64,000 bases of DNA, from contig NXFV01001196.1 of the NCBI GenBank assembly GCA_002803225.1, positions 32,050 through 96,049 on the forward strand, written 5' to 3'. This document shows positions 1 to 11,200 of this stretch, piece after piece. The translations under genes were made by a program, and so were the position numbers. The notes under the pieces are model-generated. The model had not been told where the DNA came from. It saw nothing but the letters and a program-made list of their open reading frames with translations, and searched no databases. This DNA comes from Gamarada debralockiae. Taxonomy: Eukaryota; Ascomycota; Leotiomycetes; Helotiales; Hyphodiscaceae. Within the stretch, counting starts at the first letter, position 1. Each line of letters starts with the position of its first letter.

Positions 1-162
1 TTAGTTCATAAAACATGAAACTATTATCGATCCTCCATTTCTAGACCTTTATATTCCTCCCACTCGAACGCTCGGGCCACGGAGCGCCCTTGATTTTCAC
101 CAGCCACAAATATCATTTCGTAAAAGCCAAAATTGAGGGCCCCTTCTTCTCCATTAAGAGTC

Positions 163-837
163 TTACACTTCGTAAGGCGACCTCACCGCCTGCCAATCAT
201 CCGGATCCTCCTCGCCTCCCTTCCCGGACCGGAACTGCTTCTGTTCCTCACAATAATCTTTCCACCACTTCTCGAAGGCCTGCCGATTGTACAGCCTTCT
301 CGGCGCGCCTTCTCCCTCGCCGAAGAGGTCCAGAATGCGGTCGCAGTAGATCCACACGCCCTCAAGATGCTGTGGCAGCAACGGCTTCTTGTCTTTGCGA
401 GCAACGACGATAGTGCCGACATATGACTGCCACGCCGGGGGGGCAAACCCGGAGTCAGCATCGATGTTGAGATACGTGGCGATCTGATTGTCGAGGTCTG
501 CCCGGTTGGTGGACGGAGTGCCCACGCGGTGGAGGACCAGCGGGACCTCGATCAGCGCTGGGACGGGCGGCACGGGCTGCAAGAAGACGGGATGATCTGG
601 GGGGATCGTGGTGGCGGACCAAGGCAGGAATTGGCGTTTCTCGACCTCGCACCGGACGATGACGGCTTGGATGGACCCCGAGGGATTGTGTGTTACCGTC
701 GACGCTAATGCAGGCGACTGTAAGGCAGCTGGAGCAGGTGGTGGATTTGCTTTGGGCGCAGGCGGCTGCTGAGTCGAGGTTTCTGGCTCGGAATCCGTGT
801 CAATGTTGTCCCATTTCGAGTAATCGATAGGCGACAT
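163..837 (-). CDS. Conserved fungal hypothetical protein, 224 aa
   Basis: The open frame runs from an ATG at 837 to a TAA at 163-165. Nine further upstream bases are open, but only from a GTG, so the ATG beginning M-S-P-I-D-Y-S-K-W-D-N is the better start. The first ~70 residues are Ser/Pro/Ala-rich and probably disordered. Residues ~115-200 form the conserved-looking part, with a WQSYVGTIVVARKD stretch and a QHLEGVWIYCDRILD stretch. There is no signal peptide or membrane segment. The 'DYSKWDNIDTDS' opening resembles N-termini of several fungal cytosolic proteins (Cdc37, MYND-finger proteins), but the rest is not Cdc37. I do not recognise a catalytic family. It appears to be a real gene because the frame is long, GC-rich and free of lesions, unlike the following AT-rich DNA. 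Confidence 0.7.
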   Translation of the reverse strand: MSPIDYSKWDNIDTDSEPETSTQQPPAPKANPPPAPAALQSPALASTVTHNPSGSIQAVIVRCEVEKRQFLPWSATTIPPDHPVFLQPVPPVPALIEVPLVLHRVGTPSTNRADLDNQIATYLNIDADSGFAPPAWQSYVGTIVVARKDKKPLLPQHLEGVWIYCDRILDLFGEGEGAPRRLYNRQAFEKWWKDYCEEQKQFRSGKGGEEDPDDWQAVRSPYEV

Positions 838-969
838 GGCGAGCACGGGGTGGACGCACGAAGGATTTTCTACACAGGTGCAAGTGGGTAAAAGATGATG
901 AATTACAAGGGTTCCCTCCCGAGTGAGCGTAGGTGTCAGGAATTGCTTATGTAATCACTGCGTAGTGAC

Positions 970-1275
970 GTGTATAGGGTAGGGTTCCTACTTTTTAGAG
1001 AATATAGAGTTGTCTTTATAAAATCCTAAAAAATAGAGAGCCTATACCTTTTTAGAAAGAATGTATGACTGATATAACCTAGTGTTGATAGGATAATATT
1101 TAAATATTTATACTTAGGAATTATACTCTTTTTATCTTATTTTCATAAAGTTTATGCAGACATTTATGCCCTATTTTATGCACTTTTTTAGAACATATAC
1201 CCTAACTTTTAAAAAGTAGAGCTCTACGTTCTTTCTACATTTTAAAAACGTAAAATCCGGCAACCCTAGTATAGG
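970..1275. other. AT-rich gene-free tract, possibly a decayed element
   Basis: The tract is strongly AT-rich with many TA dinucleotides and no coding potential. It is bounded by related motifs in opposite orientation: TAGGGTTCC near 978 and GGCAACCCTA near 1259-1268. This suggests an old small DNA transposon, but I could not define exact ends or a target duplication. Confidence 0.25.
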
Positions 1276-2305
1276 GACTGGGAGACTATCTTCATCATTC
1301 ATCATCAATCAACCTCCTGCTCGTACTATCAACACAAGCTGTGAAGCTCATTAAGCTCATTAACATAATATCACTACTGTGTACTGTCACTATTTATTGC
1401 CATAACCTCTCTGACTTCTAACAGTGGGATTCGGCTGATCAGATCATGTGACCATGACTTCGATTCGTCGCGCGCCAGCTCTTTCCCGTCTGATCCCCTT
1501 TCCTTGCCTTTTGTGTTCTGTATATTGCCTCTGGGAGGGTGCTCAAGCCGGAGGTAATTTGGTTCAATGTTGCCTTGTCTTGCGTGTCATGTCCTGATAA
1601 TGCTACGACTACGAAAACACTAATCCAGCTAAACCTAACAATGTGTCCCACGTCCATCGCCTCCCTACTTCCGTGCGTTTCCTCTCTTCCTCGGCGTCGC
1701 GTCTATGCTCGAAGCGGCGCCTCGCTTCTGTGGACTTCTTCCTTGTGCCGAATTTTTTGCTTCTTCGGAGCCCGTCGCCGGCCGCCGGCTCTGTTTCTAC
1801 GACTGGGTCAGTGTTGCGCCGCAACCGTTTTGTCACCTGCAATGATCTCTCGTCTGTCATCCGCTCTATCTCCTGCTGATTCTCCAGTCACCTCGACTGT
1901 TTCTTTCTCCTGTGCTCTCAGGAACACCAACTACTTGACTCCTGTTGCAACCCGGATTGAAGGTCTGCGCCAGGACGGCTCAGTCCCGGTGTAGAGGAGA
2001 GCTGCTCAGCTATCGCTGAGGTTTCGTCCTCCTCCGCCGCTTTCTTCTTTCCACTCCCTTTTCCATTTCCTGTTCCGCCCTAAGAAGAATCCGCCGGACG
2101 TTTGGAAGACGATTCGACTGAGCTGTTACTGAACGGGTTTCGTCCCTTCCCCAGCTCCGCCCTTGCTTTCTGCGGCGAGGGGCCGTTTCTGGGAGCGCCG
2201 CTGCCGTCAAACGTTGCCCTCGACATGAAGCCGTTGTAGACTGGGCGCGCTTCAACAAGAGACATATCTCCGTCTTCGTCTCAACCCACACGTAGCGAAG
2301 TGGAA
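1276..2305. other. Region with unassigned open frames only
   Basis: Several overlapping frames of 60-150 codons are open on both strands (for example 1539-1994 plus, 1609-1860 minus, 2080-2265 minus). None has a recognisable domain and none is clearly better than its antisense partner. The minus frame at 1609-1860 is Arg/Lys/Glu-rich. The composition is more GC-rich than the flanks, so this may be the eroded front part of the helicase-like element that follows. Confidence 0.3.
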
Positions 2306-2309
2306 CGCT

Positions 2310-2740
2310 GTCTCAAGACGAGATCACCCAGCCCATCGAACAAGGAGACGACTCCAACTGCAAGGTCCCTGGCGTCTTTTTCCATGCCCAGGGAATGCCT
2401 GTAGTTGTGAACAAGAATATCTACACCGGGTTGAAGGTTGTAAATGGGGCGGAGTTTACCACTGCAGAAGTCGGCCCCGAATCCAAAATACCCAGGATAC
2501 CATCTTGCGGACGACGTAACCATCCACTTCGGGCCGCCGCTCGGTATACTATTACGGTCAAATGAGACAAAGGGCTTGGCAGTCCCAGTCCTCCCTCCGG
2601 GAACGGTGCTCATCAGACCTATCTCACACCCTCGACCTCTTCTCCTCCGTCCTTCACGTTGCTTCCGTCACCCTCCCATACCTTATTCCTATATGCATCA
2701 ATATTGAGCTTTTAGTGAGCCTTGGTTTGCAGCGAATTTA
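2310..2740 (+). pseudogene. Fragment of PIF1-type helicase-like gene (mobile-element related)
   Basis: Read on the plus strand, one frame gives a segment containing GMPVVVNKN..TGLKVVNGAEF around 2390-2455. A second frame then continues with YPGYHLADDVTIHFGPPLG, then ETKGLA..LPPGTVLIRP, to about 2620. These match, from memory, the C-terminal part of PIF1/helicase-like proteins that are repetitive in ascomycete genomes: the 'bad/limited' NTP-binding helicase core is upstream and not visible here. The frame change between the two blocks shows the copy is broken. No start, Walker A motif or element ends were found. It could instead be a piece of a host multi-copy helicase gene. Confidence 0.4.
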
Positions 2741-3329
2741 TTCAGATCTAAAAGATCGAATGCTCGGTTATGTGGCAAGTTGCTTAGGAATGCAGTATAA
2801 TTTAACGAGGGTCGAGGTAGTGTTGCCGCCCGTTGAAATTTCGGGGGCAAGGATAAGCATTACCTAAGGCAAAAAGGGGGGCATATTAGTGTTTGCATTC
2901 GAGCGGGTTTTCAAGGCACTCTATGATTATGGCACAAATTTCATATGTTAGTTGGGTGTGCATTTTGACTATTCTTTGACAGACCTCAGGAATGCAACAT
3001 TCTCTGAAGGTATTTTCTACCATGGTTCGGGTTGAAATCCGACTATCTTCGGACTTCAGGATTGATTTGGGACGGGGGTAGGCTGTGGAGCTCTTTGATT
3101 TCAGCTCATATGACCTTTATAAATTTTATCACAGATTTATAGGCAGCGATTCGACTGTCCTCCAACCCAGAGGTTGCAGCGTGGCTGCTACAAGCCTTGG
3201 AAAGAAAACCAATATTAGAATTCGCTTTAATATTATGATGAAGTTGTTAGTGTCTGGTGTTTCTGGTAGTTTAACTCTAATCCTTCAATTTTCGTCCCAC
3301 ATTCGGTTAGTAGGCATGGCCGCTTCTAC

Positions 3330-3472
3330 TCAGGCGCTAATCACCCTCGGCTCACCCTCGGCTCAACCAGCTCACCTGAGCTGTCTAAGCAACCTGAGTA
3401 GTCCCTGAGCACTTCCTGAGCAACCTGAGCAGTCCCTGAGCACTCCCTGAGCAACCTGAGAAGTACCCACTT
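3330..3472. repeat. Degenerate CCTGAGCA-rich tandem array
   Basis: About 140 bp are composed of loosely repeated CCTGAGCA / CCCTGAGCA / ACCTGAG units, preceded by a duplicated CACCCTCGGCT. A similar array occurs in the opposite orientation at about 12546-12645. It is non-coding. Confidence 0.6.
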
Positions 3473-3720
3473 AACTGATGAGGCTAGATGTTGGCTTAGG
3501 GTGCGCATCATGTTATTTTTGTCAAGTTTTGACGATTATTCCTGGGAGCCCAAAGAGGTTCCCAAGGATCCCGAACAGGACCTCTATGAAAACAGATTAC
3601 GTTATATCATGGGCCACTGCCTACTACAAACGGGACTTTCATTTAAACAGAGAAATTTGCTACTATTCATTATAAATCTTTCTCTACTACTATTTATGTG
3701 TAATAGCTCAGGGGGGCTAG

Positions 3721-3929
3721 TGTCACGGACCGTTGCGGATGGCCCGTGGCCGATACGGTCGGCCCGTACAGCTAGGGAGTTGGTTGCCAAGCAACGTAGT
3801 GGGCGCTAGCGTGTTGGTCATGTGTTTAGACGAGCTCAGGAAGCTCAAACCCTTCTTTTCTTCTTTCCTTAGCTTTGAATAGTCGTAGTTGAACCTATTC
3901 TACTTTGACCTGAATTTGGATTCGTGACA
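3721..3929. mobile_element. Solo LTR (209 bp), Ty3/gypsy-like
   Basis: The sequence starts TGTCACGG and ends TTCGTGACA, so the first and last seven bases are perfect inverted repeats (TGTCACG/CGTGACA) with canonical TG..CA ends. The flanks are GCTAG and GGTAG, an imperfect 5-bp target duplication. No retroelement coding sequence adjoins it, so it is a solo LTR left by recombination. Its ends resemble the second LTR at 4648-4911, but the interior differs. Confidence 0.65.
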
Positions 3930-3937
3930 GGTAGTGA

Positions 3938-4185
3938 AGGTTCTAGTAGCTTCTAGTAAGCTGACAAATACGGTGGCAAACAGACATAACTAGAAGCTTC
4001 TAGTAGGCTGACAAATAGGATGTCCTAGAAGTTTCTAGTAGGAGGATTACAAATAGGGTGGCAAATAGTACAACTAGTGTTGATAGGTCTAGAAGGTACG
4101 GTGATATCTAGGGACAGGCAACAGGCTATCCGCACAGGCAGCAAGCTATCGGTACAGGCAACAAGCTATCGGGACAGGCAACAGG
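3938..4185. repeat. Two short tandem-repeat arrays
   Basis: From 3938 to about 4080 a ~50-bp unit recurs about three times (TTCTAGTAGGCTGACAAATA and variants). From 4113 to 4185 a 20-bp unit (GACAGGCAACAAGCTATCGG with variants) occurs 3.65 times. Neither is coding. Confidence 0.75.
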
Positions 4186-4270
4186 AATCAGTAGAGTCAA
4201 GCTGTAGATATAACAGAAGGGTTGAACTATGTAGAAAGGGACAGAGATTTTGAATTGAAGCTTTCGAAGC

Positions 4271-5382
4271 CTATTTTTGGACTAGCGCTATATGCACCTC
4301 AATATTAGGGTTCTCATAACAACAACTAGAACATTGGGTGTGAGTCACTAGATGGCAATTGTAGAACCCAAAGTGTATATATAGAGCACTTCCTACTATA
4401 GAATTGAACATCATCCCTGAGAAAAACCAACAGATCTCTTTCTGGTGACGAATGAAAGCTTTCGGGCCTTCTCCACATAGCAATGGCATATTGACATCAA
4501 ATATACGGAGCAAACAATATTCGGTATCTTCCTCCCTTGTGGTCTCTCTATGGGCTGCCTACGACATCTTCATAGCGTCGGAAATAGAAGACAGTGACGA
4601 GGTATTACTTAAAACAGTTGAACCAATACCAGTAATTGCAGAGATCTTGTTACGGCCCTGGCTTACAACCCCCTGGCAGGTCGCCAGCCACTCCTCGGCA
4701 AATCTCCAGCCTCTCTATTCTATAAAACACCAGCTATCGTACGAACATCTAGCTTTCCCTTAGCCTTCTATGATCTATATATACCTGTACTTCTATACTC
4801 TTTACTTTCTCTTCTCTCCTTAGTTTTAGATCCTTATATCTAGTCTACCAATCGAGTTAGTTTTACCCTTCAAACGGGTTTTCCTCCTCCCCTATTGACT
4901 GAGACGTGACAGATCTCATCCAAGAGATCTTTCTTATGCCTTCTGAAATTCTAGTTTTTATTGAAAAAGACGACTTCGTTTGGCGCAATGAGCTCTTGCA
5001 GAGTCTATCCCCGCCTGAACCATCCGCAGTCCTTTAGTGCCGTCGAGACATCCGCAGAAGATATTAAGTCAGACAGGTAGACGTAGCATATTGCCGCACG
5101 TTTATACAACTGAAACATGGAATTGATGGTCTCAGTTAATTCAGCGCTGGATTTATTGATGCAACAGGTGTCCGCCCATGCGTATGCCAGCCCATCTGCC
5201 TCAGCTTGTTTGCAAGTCATCCTAATTTTGTCGTACCCTTCCTTGTCTCTTCCCACTCCATCCCTCATCTCTTCATATGAGACTTCACCTCCTTCCCAGG
5301 TGTGAGATAAGATGCCATACAAAGGGATGCTCGGCCCAGTGAACTCCTCTACCATCATAGAAGACACGTTGATGAGCCGCAT
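4271..5382 (-). pseudogene. HET-domain gene, split by a solo LTR and carrying three TAG stops
   Basis: The minus frame starts with an ATG at 5382 and shows the N-terminal HET signature: YGILSHTW, a DKEGYDKIRMTC..A segment, LAYAWADTCCINKSSAELTE, then GWFRRG. Translation then meets TAG at 5005-5007, exactly where the family has the Trp of RGWTLQELIAP, and the following residues TLQELIAP are still present. A second TAG (4951-4953) and a third (4559-4561, after KMS where MSWA is usual) also replace Trp codons. After the LTR the same frame resumes with IFDVNMPLL.GEG.KAFIR, the end of the HET domain. HET proteins trigger cell death after fusion of unlike hyphae; this copy cannot encode a full product. 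TGG-to-TAG is a C-to-T change at CpA on the other strand, fitting RIP. Confidence 0.85.
4648..4911. mobile_element. Solo LTR (264 bp) with perfect 5-bp target duplication
   Basis: The element begins TGTTACGGCC and ends GAGACGTGACA (terminal 7-mers TGTTACG and CGTGACA, one mismatch as inverted repeats). It is flanked on both sides by GATCT (4643-4647 and 4912-4916), a perfect 5-bp target-site duplication. A TATATA stretch lies inside. It interrupts the HET pseudogene. Removing the LTR and one GATCT copy rejoins the HET frame without a shift. Confidence 0.88.
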
Positions 5383-7035
5383 CGCCGAAGGGAGGCGGAA
5401 ATGATATCCAAATTAATCTGGTATCGAGATGTTTGGCTGGAGAGAATTGCCAAAACTGGCAGAAGCACGAAGACAGCTATGAACTTGGCTCTCGCGCGTG
5501 GATCGGAACCAGAGCTCAGAAGATGGGGGAGGGGGGGTATGATTTCAAAAGACAGCGGATGAAGCAGAATGCTGAAATGCTATAAGAGCCGACTTTTTAC
5601 GGTGTCTCCGTCCTACCTCACAACCCGAGGGCACACGCACTGTTGGCTGCATAAGCCAAGGGGAAAAGTAAGTTGCTTATTGAACTTAATAACAAAACGA
5701 TTTTAGATTAGCAAGTTAAAACTAATTTTAAATTTAAAGTCAGATAATAATATTATTATATAATGCAATCTGAAATATATTTAACTTTGAAAAAACATCA
5801 TTCGAATGGTAGGGAAGCATATACTGTAGTGGGGAAATCAGCCACGTTGACGCCAGTTTCGCTTAGCTGGATGTCACGTGCCAGCCGGGCATATTCCGCA
5901 GCTGGAACTGTACTTAGACACTTACACATACATACACAATCGTACAACTCGTTTTTCTGATACATTTTTGCAGTGAATTCGAGCACCATGGCCTTCGTTT
6001 TACGTCGCTAGCTTTTGTTCTTGTTTTATCCCTCACTGAAAGCACGTGCGATACCCAGCGCAATCGGGAAGCGCTATACTCGCATTTCGTTCCTTCTACA
6101 TACGATGAGTGTTGTCTGGCTATCTACAAAGTATAGTCTCAGGGGGCTCTTATCGCGGCGAAACTCGGTGCTGGGGTTGACCCCGCACTTTGGCGTTTGC
6201 ACTTTGAAGGGCAGTCAGAGCGCTGGCGAATCTGAACCTTTATTTGCGAAACTGACAACGTTCTATATTTAATTGAAACCTTGAGCTTACGAGAGCTTAA
6301 ATCGAGGCACTTGCCTGTTTAACGCCAACTAGGCTATGACTTATGATTATTTTTAATGTGTTAGGGGAGCTGGGTGTGGTTGTGGGTAGTGAGCCCTTTG
6401 TGAAGAAGGACAACAAAGGTTGGCGGGATAAAGTAGTGAGATGAGCAAGACGATGAGTTTTGGAGAGTTACGGGATGAATCCGACTTATGATTTAGGGGA
6501 TTAAGGGTCTTTGCTCTTGTCGTCTTTAACGAAAGCCAGTAACCACGGCTCATTCACGAACCATGTCAGATGGACGGTTTTCGGGCGAAATATCAGTATA
6601 TTCTTGACTAGCTTGATATCTAAGGAGCGTAGAAAATCAAGGAGGGGGATACGCCCTTTATCATACAAAAGAGGGGAAAATATAGACTAGACCCAACAAG
6701 GAAGGGATCAGCGTTCCAACCAACAAACCATATCAATGTCTGCGAGAATTGCTGGATTATAGTAGAAAATTGCATCCTGATCCAGCAGACCAAAACAAAA
6801 ATGACTCTGGTGAGATCAGGTCAGAGTGACATGTTTGGGGGTCTCTTCAATCGCATTTATGAAGCTATCATATTTAGTTGAGTTACTCTAGAATAAGATC
6901 TGGTGAGCAAATTATTCTAGTTTTCATGATTCTTTTTGAAAACTCACGTTTGAGCTATCAGGATTCTGTCCGTCAAATTTAATCTATCTAGATTAAAAAA
7001 TCTTTCTTACCCAACTCTTCAGTAGCCGACTTTTT
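5383..7035. other. Intergenic, no supported gene
   Basis: Only short frames (66-85 codons) without recognisable domains are open. The stretch 5690-5800 is very AT-rich. One dispersed repeat copy (6582-6640) lies here. Otherwise I see nothing. Confidence 0.5.
6582..6640. repeat. Dispersed repeat, copy 1
   Basis: The ~55-bp segment from GGGCGAAATAT to TTGATATCTAAGGAGC matches a second copy at 63942-64000 (GGGCGAAATAT ... CTGATATCTAAGGAGC), with a divergent middle. The outer parts also share ATGTCAG about 20 bp upstream. This suggests a dispersed repeat or the end of a mobile element. Confidence 0.45.
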
Positions 7036-7488
7036 TTACTCGTGAACGTTATCATCGCGGACCGAGCACGTGACTAGTAAGACCTTGGGGTCCGATCGAA
7101 TAGCCATCAGAAGCTGGTCGTCAACGTCCTTTGCCAAGTATACTGATTCAGGAAACTCCGTTTCGAAGGCGTAGTGAATGAAAGGGTAGATATCGTTGAC
7201 AATAACTGCTTCGTGCGCTTTTATCGAATGACCGCGGTGGAGTCGGACGCCATAAGCCCGTGGGATAATGAGGTCCGGGTATGTGCAATCCAATGGTGCT
7301 TGGTAGAGTTGCGGGCCAAAGACCAGCTCTGTTGTATTTCTTGGATGGGCTAACTCATTGGCTCGAGCGCTCGCAATTTTTGCTGCCAGCAGTTGCCGGC
7401 GCTCTCGATGGAACTCTGGTGAGGCCGTTGCTAAAAGGCCGAAAAGGGGTGCGAGGCCCAGATAGATTTGCATGAAAGAATACCACAT
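7036..7488 (-). CDS. Small secreted I9 propeptide-like protein (stand-alone), 150 aa
   Basis: I chose the ATG at 7488 because it gives a classical signal peptide (MWYSFMQIYLGLAPLFGLLATA); the frame is open 28 codons further upstream. The mature part is about 125 aa and contains Y-G-V-R-L-H-R-G-H-S-I-K-A-H-E followed, some 35 residues later, by YLAKDVDDQLLMAIRSDPKV and VRDD. These blocks align in order and spacing with the N-terminal I9 propeptide of the subtilase gene next door (YIVRLQEGY..E.HFETI ... YHARLD..IVHELVRHDPGV ... YDD). I9 domains act as intramolecular chaperones and inhibitors of S8 proteases, and some fungi have free-standing I9 inhibitors (the POIA1/IB2 type). The gene is head-to-head with the subtilase, 804 bp apart. 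Alternatively it is an uncharacterised small secreted protein. The family call rests on visual alignment only. Confidence 0.55.
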   Translation of the reverse strand: MWYSFMQIYLGLAPLFGLLATASPEFHRERRQLLAAKIASARANELAHPRNTTELVFGPQLYQAPLDCTYPDLIIPRAYGVRLHRGHSIKAHEAVIVNDIYPFIHYAFETEFPESVYLAKDVDDQLLMAIRSDPKVLLVTCSVRDDNVHE

Positions 7489-8292
7489 AACGCAAGAGTT
7501 GAAGGGGTTGGTATGTTGTTGAAAGGCACGTCCAGGGAGAAGAACAGAATGTAAGCAGTTAGCCCGTTTCACATTAGCCGAGTTGGGTCTACGCTGCTAG
7601 TGGGTAAGTTAGGCAGTGTACCTACGATGAATAGCGGGCTTACATTTGTAGTTCCGAGCCGCATGGTTAATGCGCCAACGGCCTAATGCTGCGCACGTTT
7701 CATATTTTAAATAGAAATTTATAGAGTGGAGGACGCGGCGGAGGTAGCGTGGAGGCAGCCTGAGACGTTGAGCAAGCGCGCGCTTGTACAGTAGCCCACC
7801 TATGCCGCACACTGCCGGCCGCTTTGTGATACCCAGGCGTATCAAATACCCCGATCTAGCTCGCCATCTAGGATGTCATAGAGATTCAAAACGGGGGTAC
7901 CCGATAGTGAGTATGGTGGCCGGGAGTGTGCGGTCCAACGCATAATTAAGTAGGTCCCTTATAGTATTTTTAAAGTTGGGTGGCTTAAAATCCAAAACAC
8001 CAACTTGCACCAAGCCTCACCACACTGCAGGTCCGCAGGCGCATTTGACTGTGTTGCCTGGCAATCTGTCTTTTTATGCCTGGCATCATGTCACTGACTG
8101 GCCCGTCATGGTTTCATGCACGCGATCCATTCCTTCTGTTGCCGCCAATAATTGCAAATAGCCGCTTTGCTATAAGGTATAGCAACCATGAAGTTATGGA
8201 AGACTTGTTGGATTTTGGAAGGAAAGGTATAAGTACAGACCTCTGTTTTCAGGAGTGCTCTAACTTGACAGGACACATTACACCTCGTTACG
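7489..8292. promoter_or_regulatory. Shared upstream region of the divergent I9-like gene and subtilase
   Basis: This 804-bp stretch separates the start codons of two genes transcribed outward. It holds only short unrecognised frames. No clear TATA element or repeat operator could be assigned, so co-regulation is only suggested by the arrangement. Confidence 0.3.
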
Positions 8293-11200
8293 ATGAAGTA
8301 CCTTTTCTCTGTTCTCATGCTCAATGTTCTAAGTGCATCCGCCTTAGTAGTACGAAGAAAGAACCCCGCCCCTTACATAACCCCAGATAAGGTTAGGCTT
8401 TGCGATAATCTTTACATAGTTCGACTCCAAGAAGGCTATATACTGGAAGTACACTTTGAAACAATTGGTGTGGACTTGTCTCAAAATGCAACTTTGTTCT
8501 ATCCAATGACTACCCTGAACTCCTATCATGCGAGGCTTGATCCTTACATTGTTCACGAGCTCGTTCGCCATGATCCCGGAGTGGTGTCTGTTCTGCATGA
8601 TTACTACGATGATGGAGGGCCCCGTGCGATCGACGGAGAGGAATTCGAGGATATTATTGAGGAAGAGCCTAAACCAAGTCTTATACGCCGGTGGTTTCCA
8701 CAGACTATTTCAGGTGTATTCTGGTATAATGTGATGTTGTCTGCTGGGACGAAACTTAGCATTCCACTTCCAGAGTATGGTGACCGGGTAAGCACTGGAA
8801 ATGATCTCCACTAAGGTCCCCTTTACTTACCTCTTGCTAGTTTCTCTCTTTACAAGCTGGCCTTGGCGTCGATATCTGTATCATTGATTCAGGTGTCAAA
8901 ATTACGCACAAGAGGTTCGGCAATCGCGCCAGTCATTTCAAAGGAATGGCTATATCACTATACACAGACCCTCCGGAAACAATGGTACGTCACTGCTGAT
9001 ACTCAACAAGACTTGATCGTTCTATGCATCTCTAGCGATATAATTTACTGTGGTCCAATTGTACGGTGAGCATATGCTAATTTTGACTGATAGTTTGACA
9101 TCTTTTATGATAACCGTGGGGGGGCTCCTAATAACTTCTATGGAACATATGTAAGGCTATATCTACCTCACAGAAGCGTTAAGACTAATGAGTTTACAGG
9201 TTGCAGGCATTGCTGGTGCAGATGTTTTTGGAGCAGCCCCTTACGCTAACATAATAAATGTGAAGACGTACGGATTGTACGGTGCAAACGCAGGGGGGGT
9301 GTCTAGAGGTAAGTCAAAATCTCTTTATAAGTCAAAGTTACTCCAGCTCTATTCCAAGCACTCGAAGACCAGCAACAATGGTGATGTTACGCGCGGAAGA
9401 TTTTCAGGCTCAAGTGGGGATGTTGCTATTCGTTAGGCTCAATAGATACCCAGAGAAGTTTTGACTCATAGGATGTTCCTTCAGCTTCTTACTTCTAGTA
9501 GCGATCAACGATATTATTAATGAACATAACTCGAAGATAGCTCAATTTGTAAGTACTTGGAGATTTCTTCTTTTCTTGCCAAGCTGACACACCTCTCAAG
9601 CCAGCTACATATCCCGGATGTGTGATCAACATGTCTTTCAATTTGGTAGATAAGGATTTTTTGATTCAAGATGCACTGCTTGCAGCCTATGACGCTGGTA
9701 TTATTGCCACCGTCGCCGCTGGAAACGTGCCTTAATCTTCCATAGGAATATTGTGCGGGTGAGTGATAATTCAACAAGCTTAGTGTTCCAGTATATAATA
9801 TTTGATAGGTATGGTGTCACCGTTTGTGTCGCTGCAACCGACAATAATTATAACACATGGTACTTCAATGATAAAGCTGGATCTAGTAAGTATACGCCGC
9901 CTTTATTTGACATGTGCCGAACGCATAGACTCTCTGCTCTCCATATACTCAAATATTTTTGCCCATAGCTCTCGTGACTTTTTAAATAGGCACACGCTGA
10001 TTTCTCATTTCTCTAGGCTATGGTCCCTCTGTTAAAATATGGGCTCCTGGTGCCGATATCACGAGTATTTATGCTCCTCGCGACTTGGCAGAGAAAACGG
10101 GGACTAGTATGGCTGCACCGATGGTCGCAGGTACGTTCAATGCCTGGAGTAGCTTCCACCTCTGGATATTTCGAGGATTCTCCCAACATATCTTGCATTG
10201 CCTATCCTTATACACTCGGTAGTTTCATAGCAGGGGAAAGGCTAACTCTGAGATTTTTTGCAACAGGGGTAATAGCCGGATTCATTAGCCACGAGCATCT
10301 CCAGAATAACTCAGAAGCAATTCTCAACCGGCTTACCTCGAACTAGCTTAGCAACATTGTTGGCAACTTGCCGCCGAATACTATTAACTAGTTTGTTAAC
10401 AATGGATTTGGTCAAACGAGATACTTGGACATACCATATATCGGTGCTCTTGACAGAGGTTGGGATGTGCAAAACCTAAATACAAACGGAGGTTTGACGC
10501 CAGTCGTCGTTGGAGACGTAAAGTTGGAGTTAACAGAGGTTCAGAATGATGATACATCGAGTATCAGTACAGTGAACCAAACTGGATCCGATAATACTTC
10601 CTGGGAAAGCATTTGGTACGCCGAGAGTACAACAATCATTGGTATGTATTATCTATCTCCTAAGAAGAATATTCAATAGAGTCCATGTCACTGACTTCCA
10701 TTTCAGTTGTAGCAGACCTTTCAACTGCTTATGTTGAACCCCTCACATCGTCCACAGCCGGCGATGACGGGTCCTTCGAAGGTGACTACTGGGACAATAC
10801 AACCCAGACTACTACAGGCCCAGCGCCTGCAGACCCCGGGAATGTCTCTTCGACTGCTGCTCCCAGTTCGTCGTCAACTGGTCCGACTCTATGTTCGGGT
10901 AATCAAGTCGAGGTATCTGGCTGTATCCCCGCAGCTATCGCCTCGGCCACCGCATACAGCGGTGTCCAGCCCCTAGCTTGCGACAAAGCCGATGGCGACG
11001 CCGGCACTCTACCTCGAATAAACACTACAATAGCCGCACAAGTAGCAGCGGGCTATTGCACTGCACTCATCAGTAGCGGCATCGTGCTCACAGCAACCGA
11101 CTCTGATACCAAACCATACACCCAAGCAGGCGTTGCAGAAAACAACTCTGCAATGACGCTTACAGTCATATTTGCCGTGCAAGCTTGCCCAACTGACCAG

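Noticed and set aside
5800..5850. ACTGTAGTGGGGAAAT resembling the flank of the TACCGTA element at 47298
   Set aside because: The similarity is short, lies mostly outside the element, and no partner end was found.
8788..9093. An extra 30-bp exon (9036-9065) in the subtilase
   Set aside because: It would require a 28-bp intron, too short for fungal splicing; one 109-bp intron is simpler.
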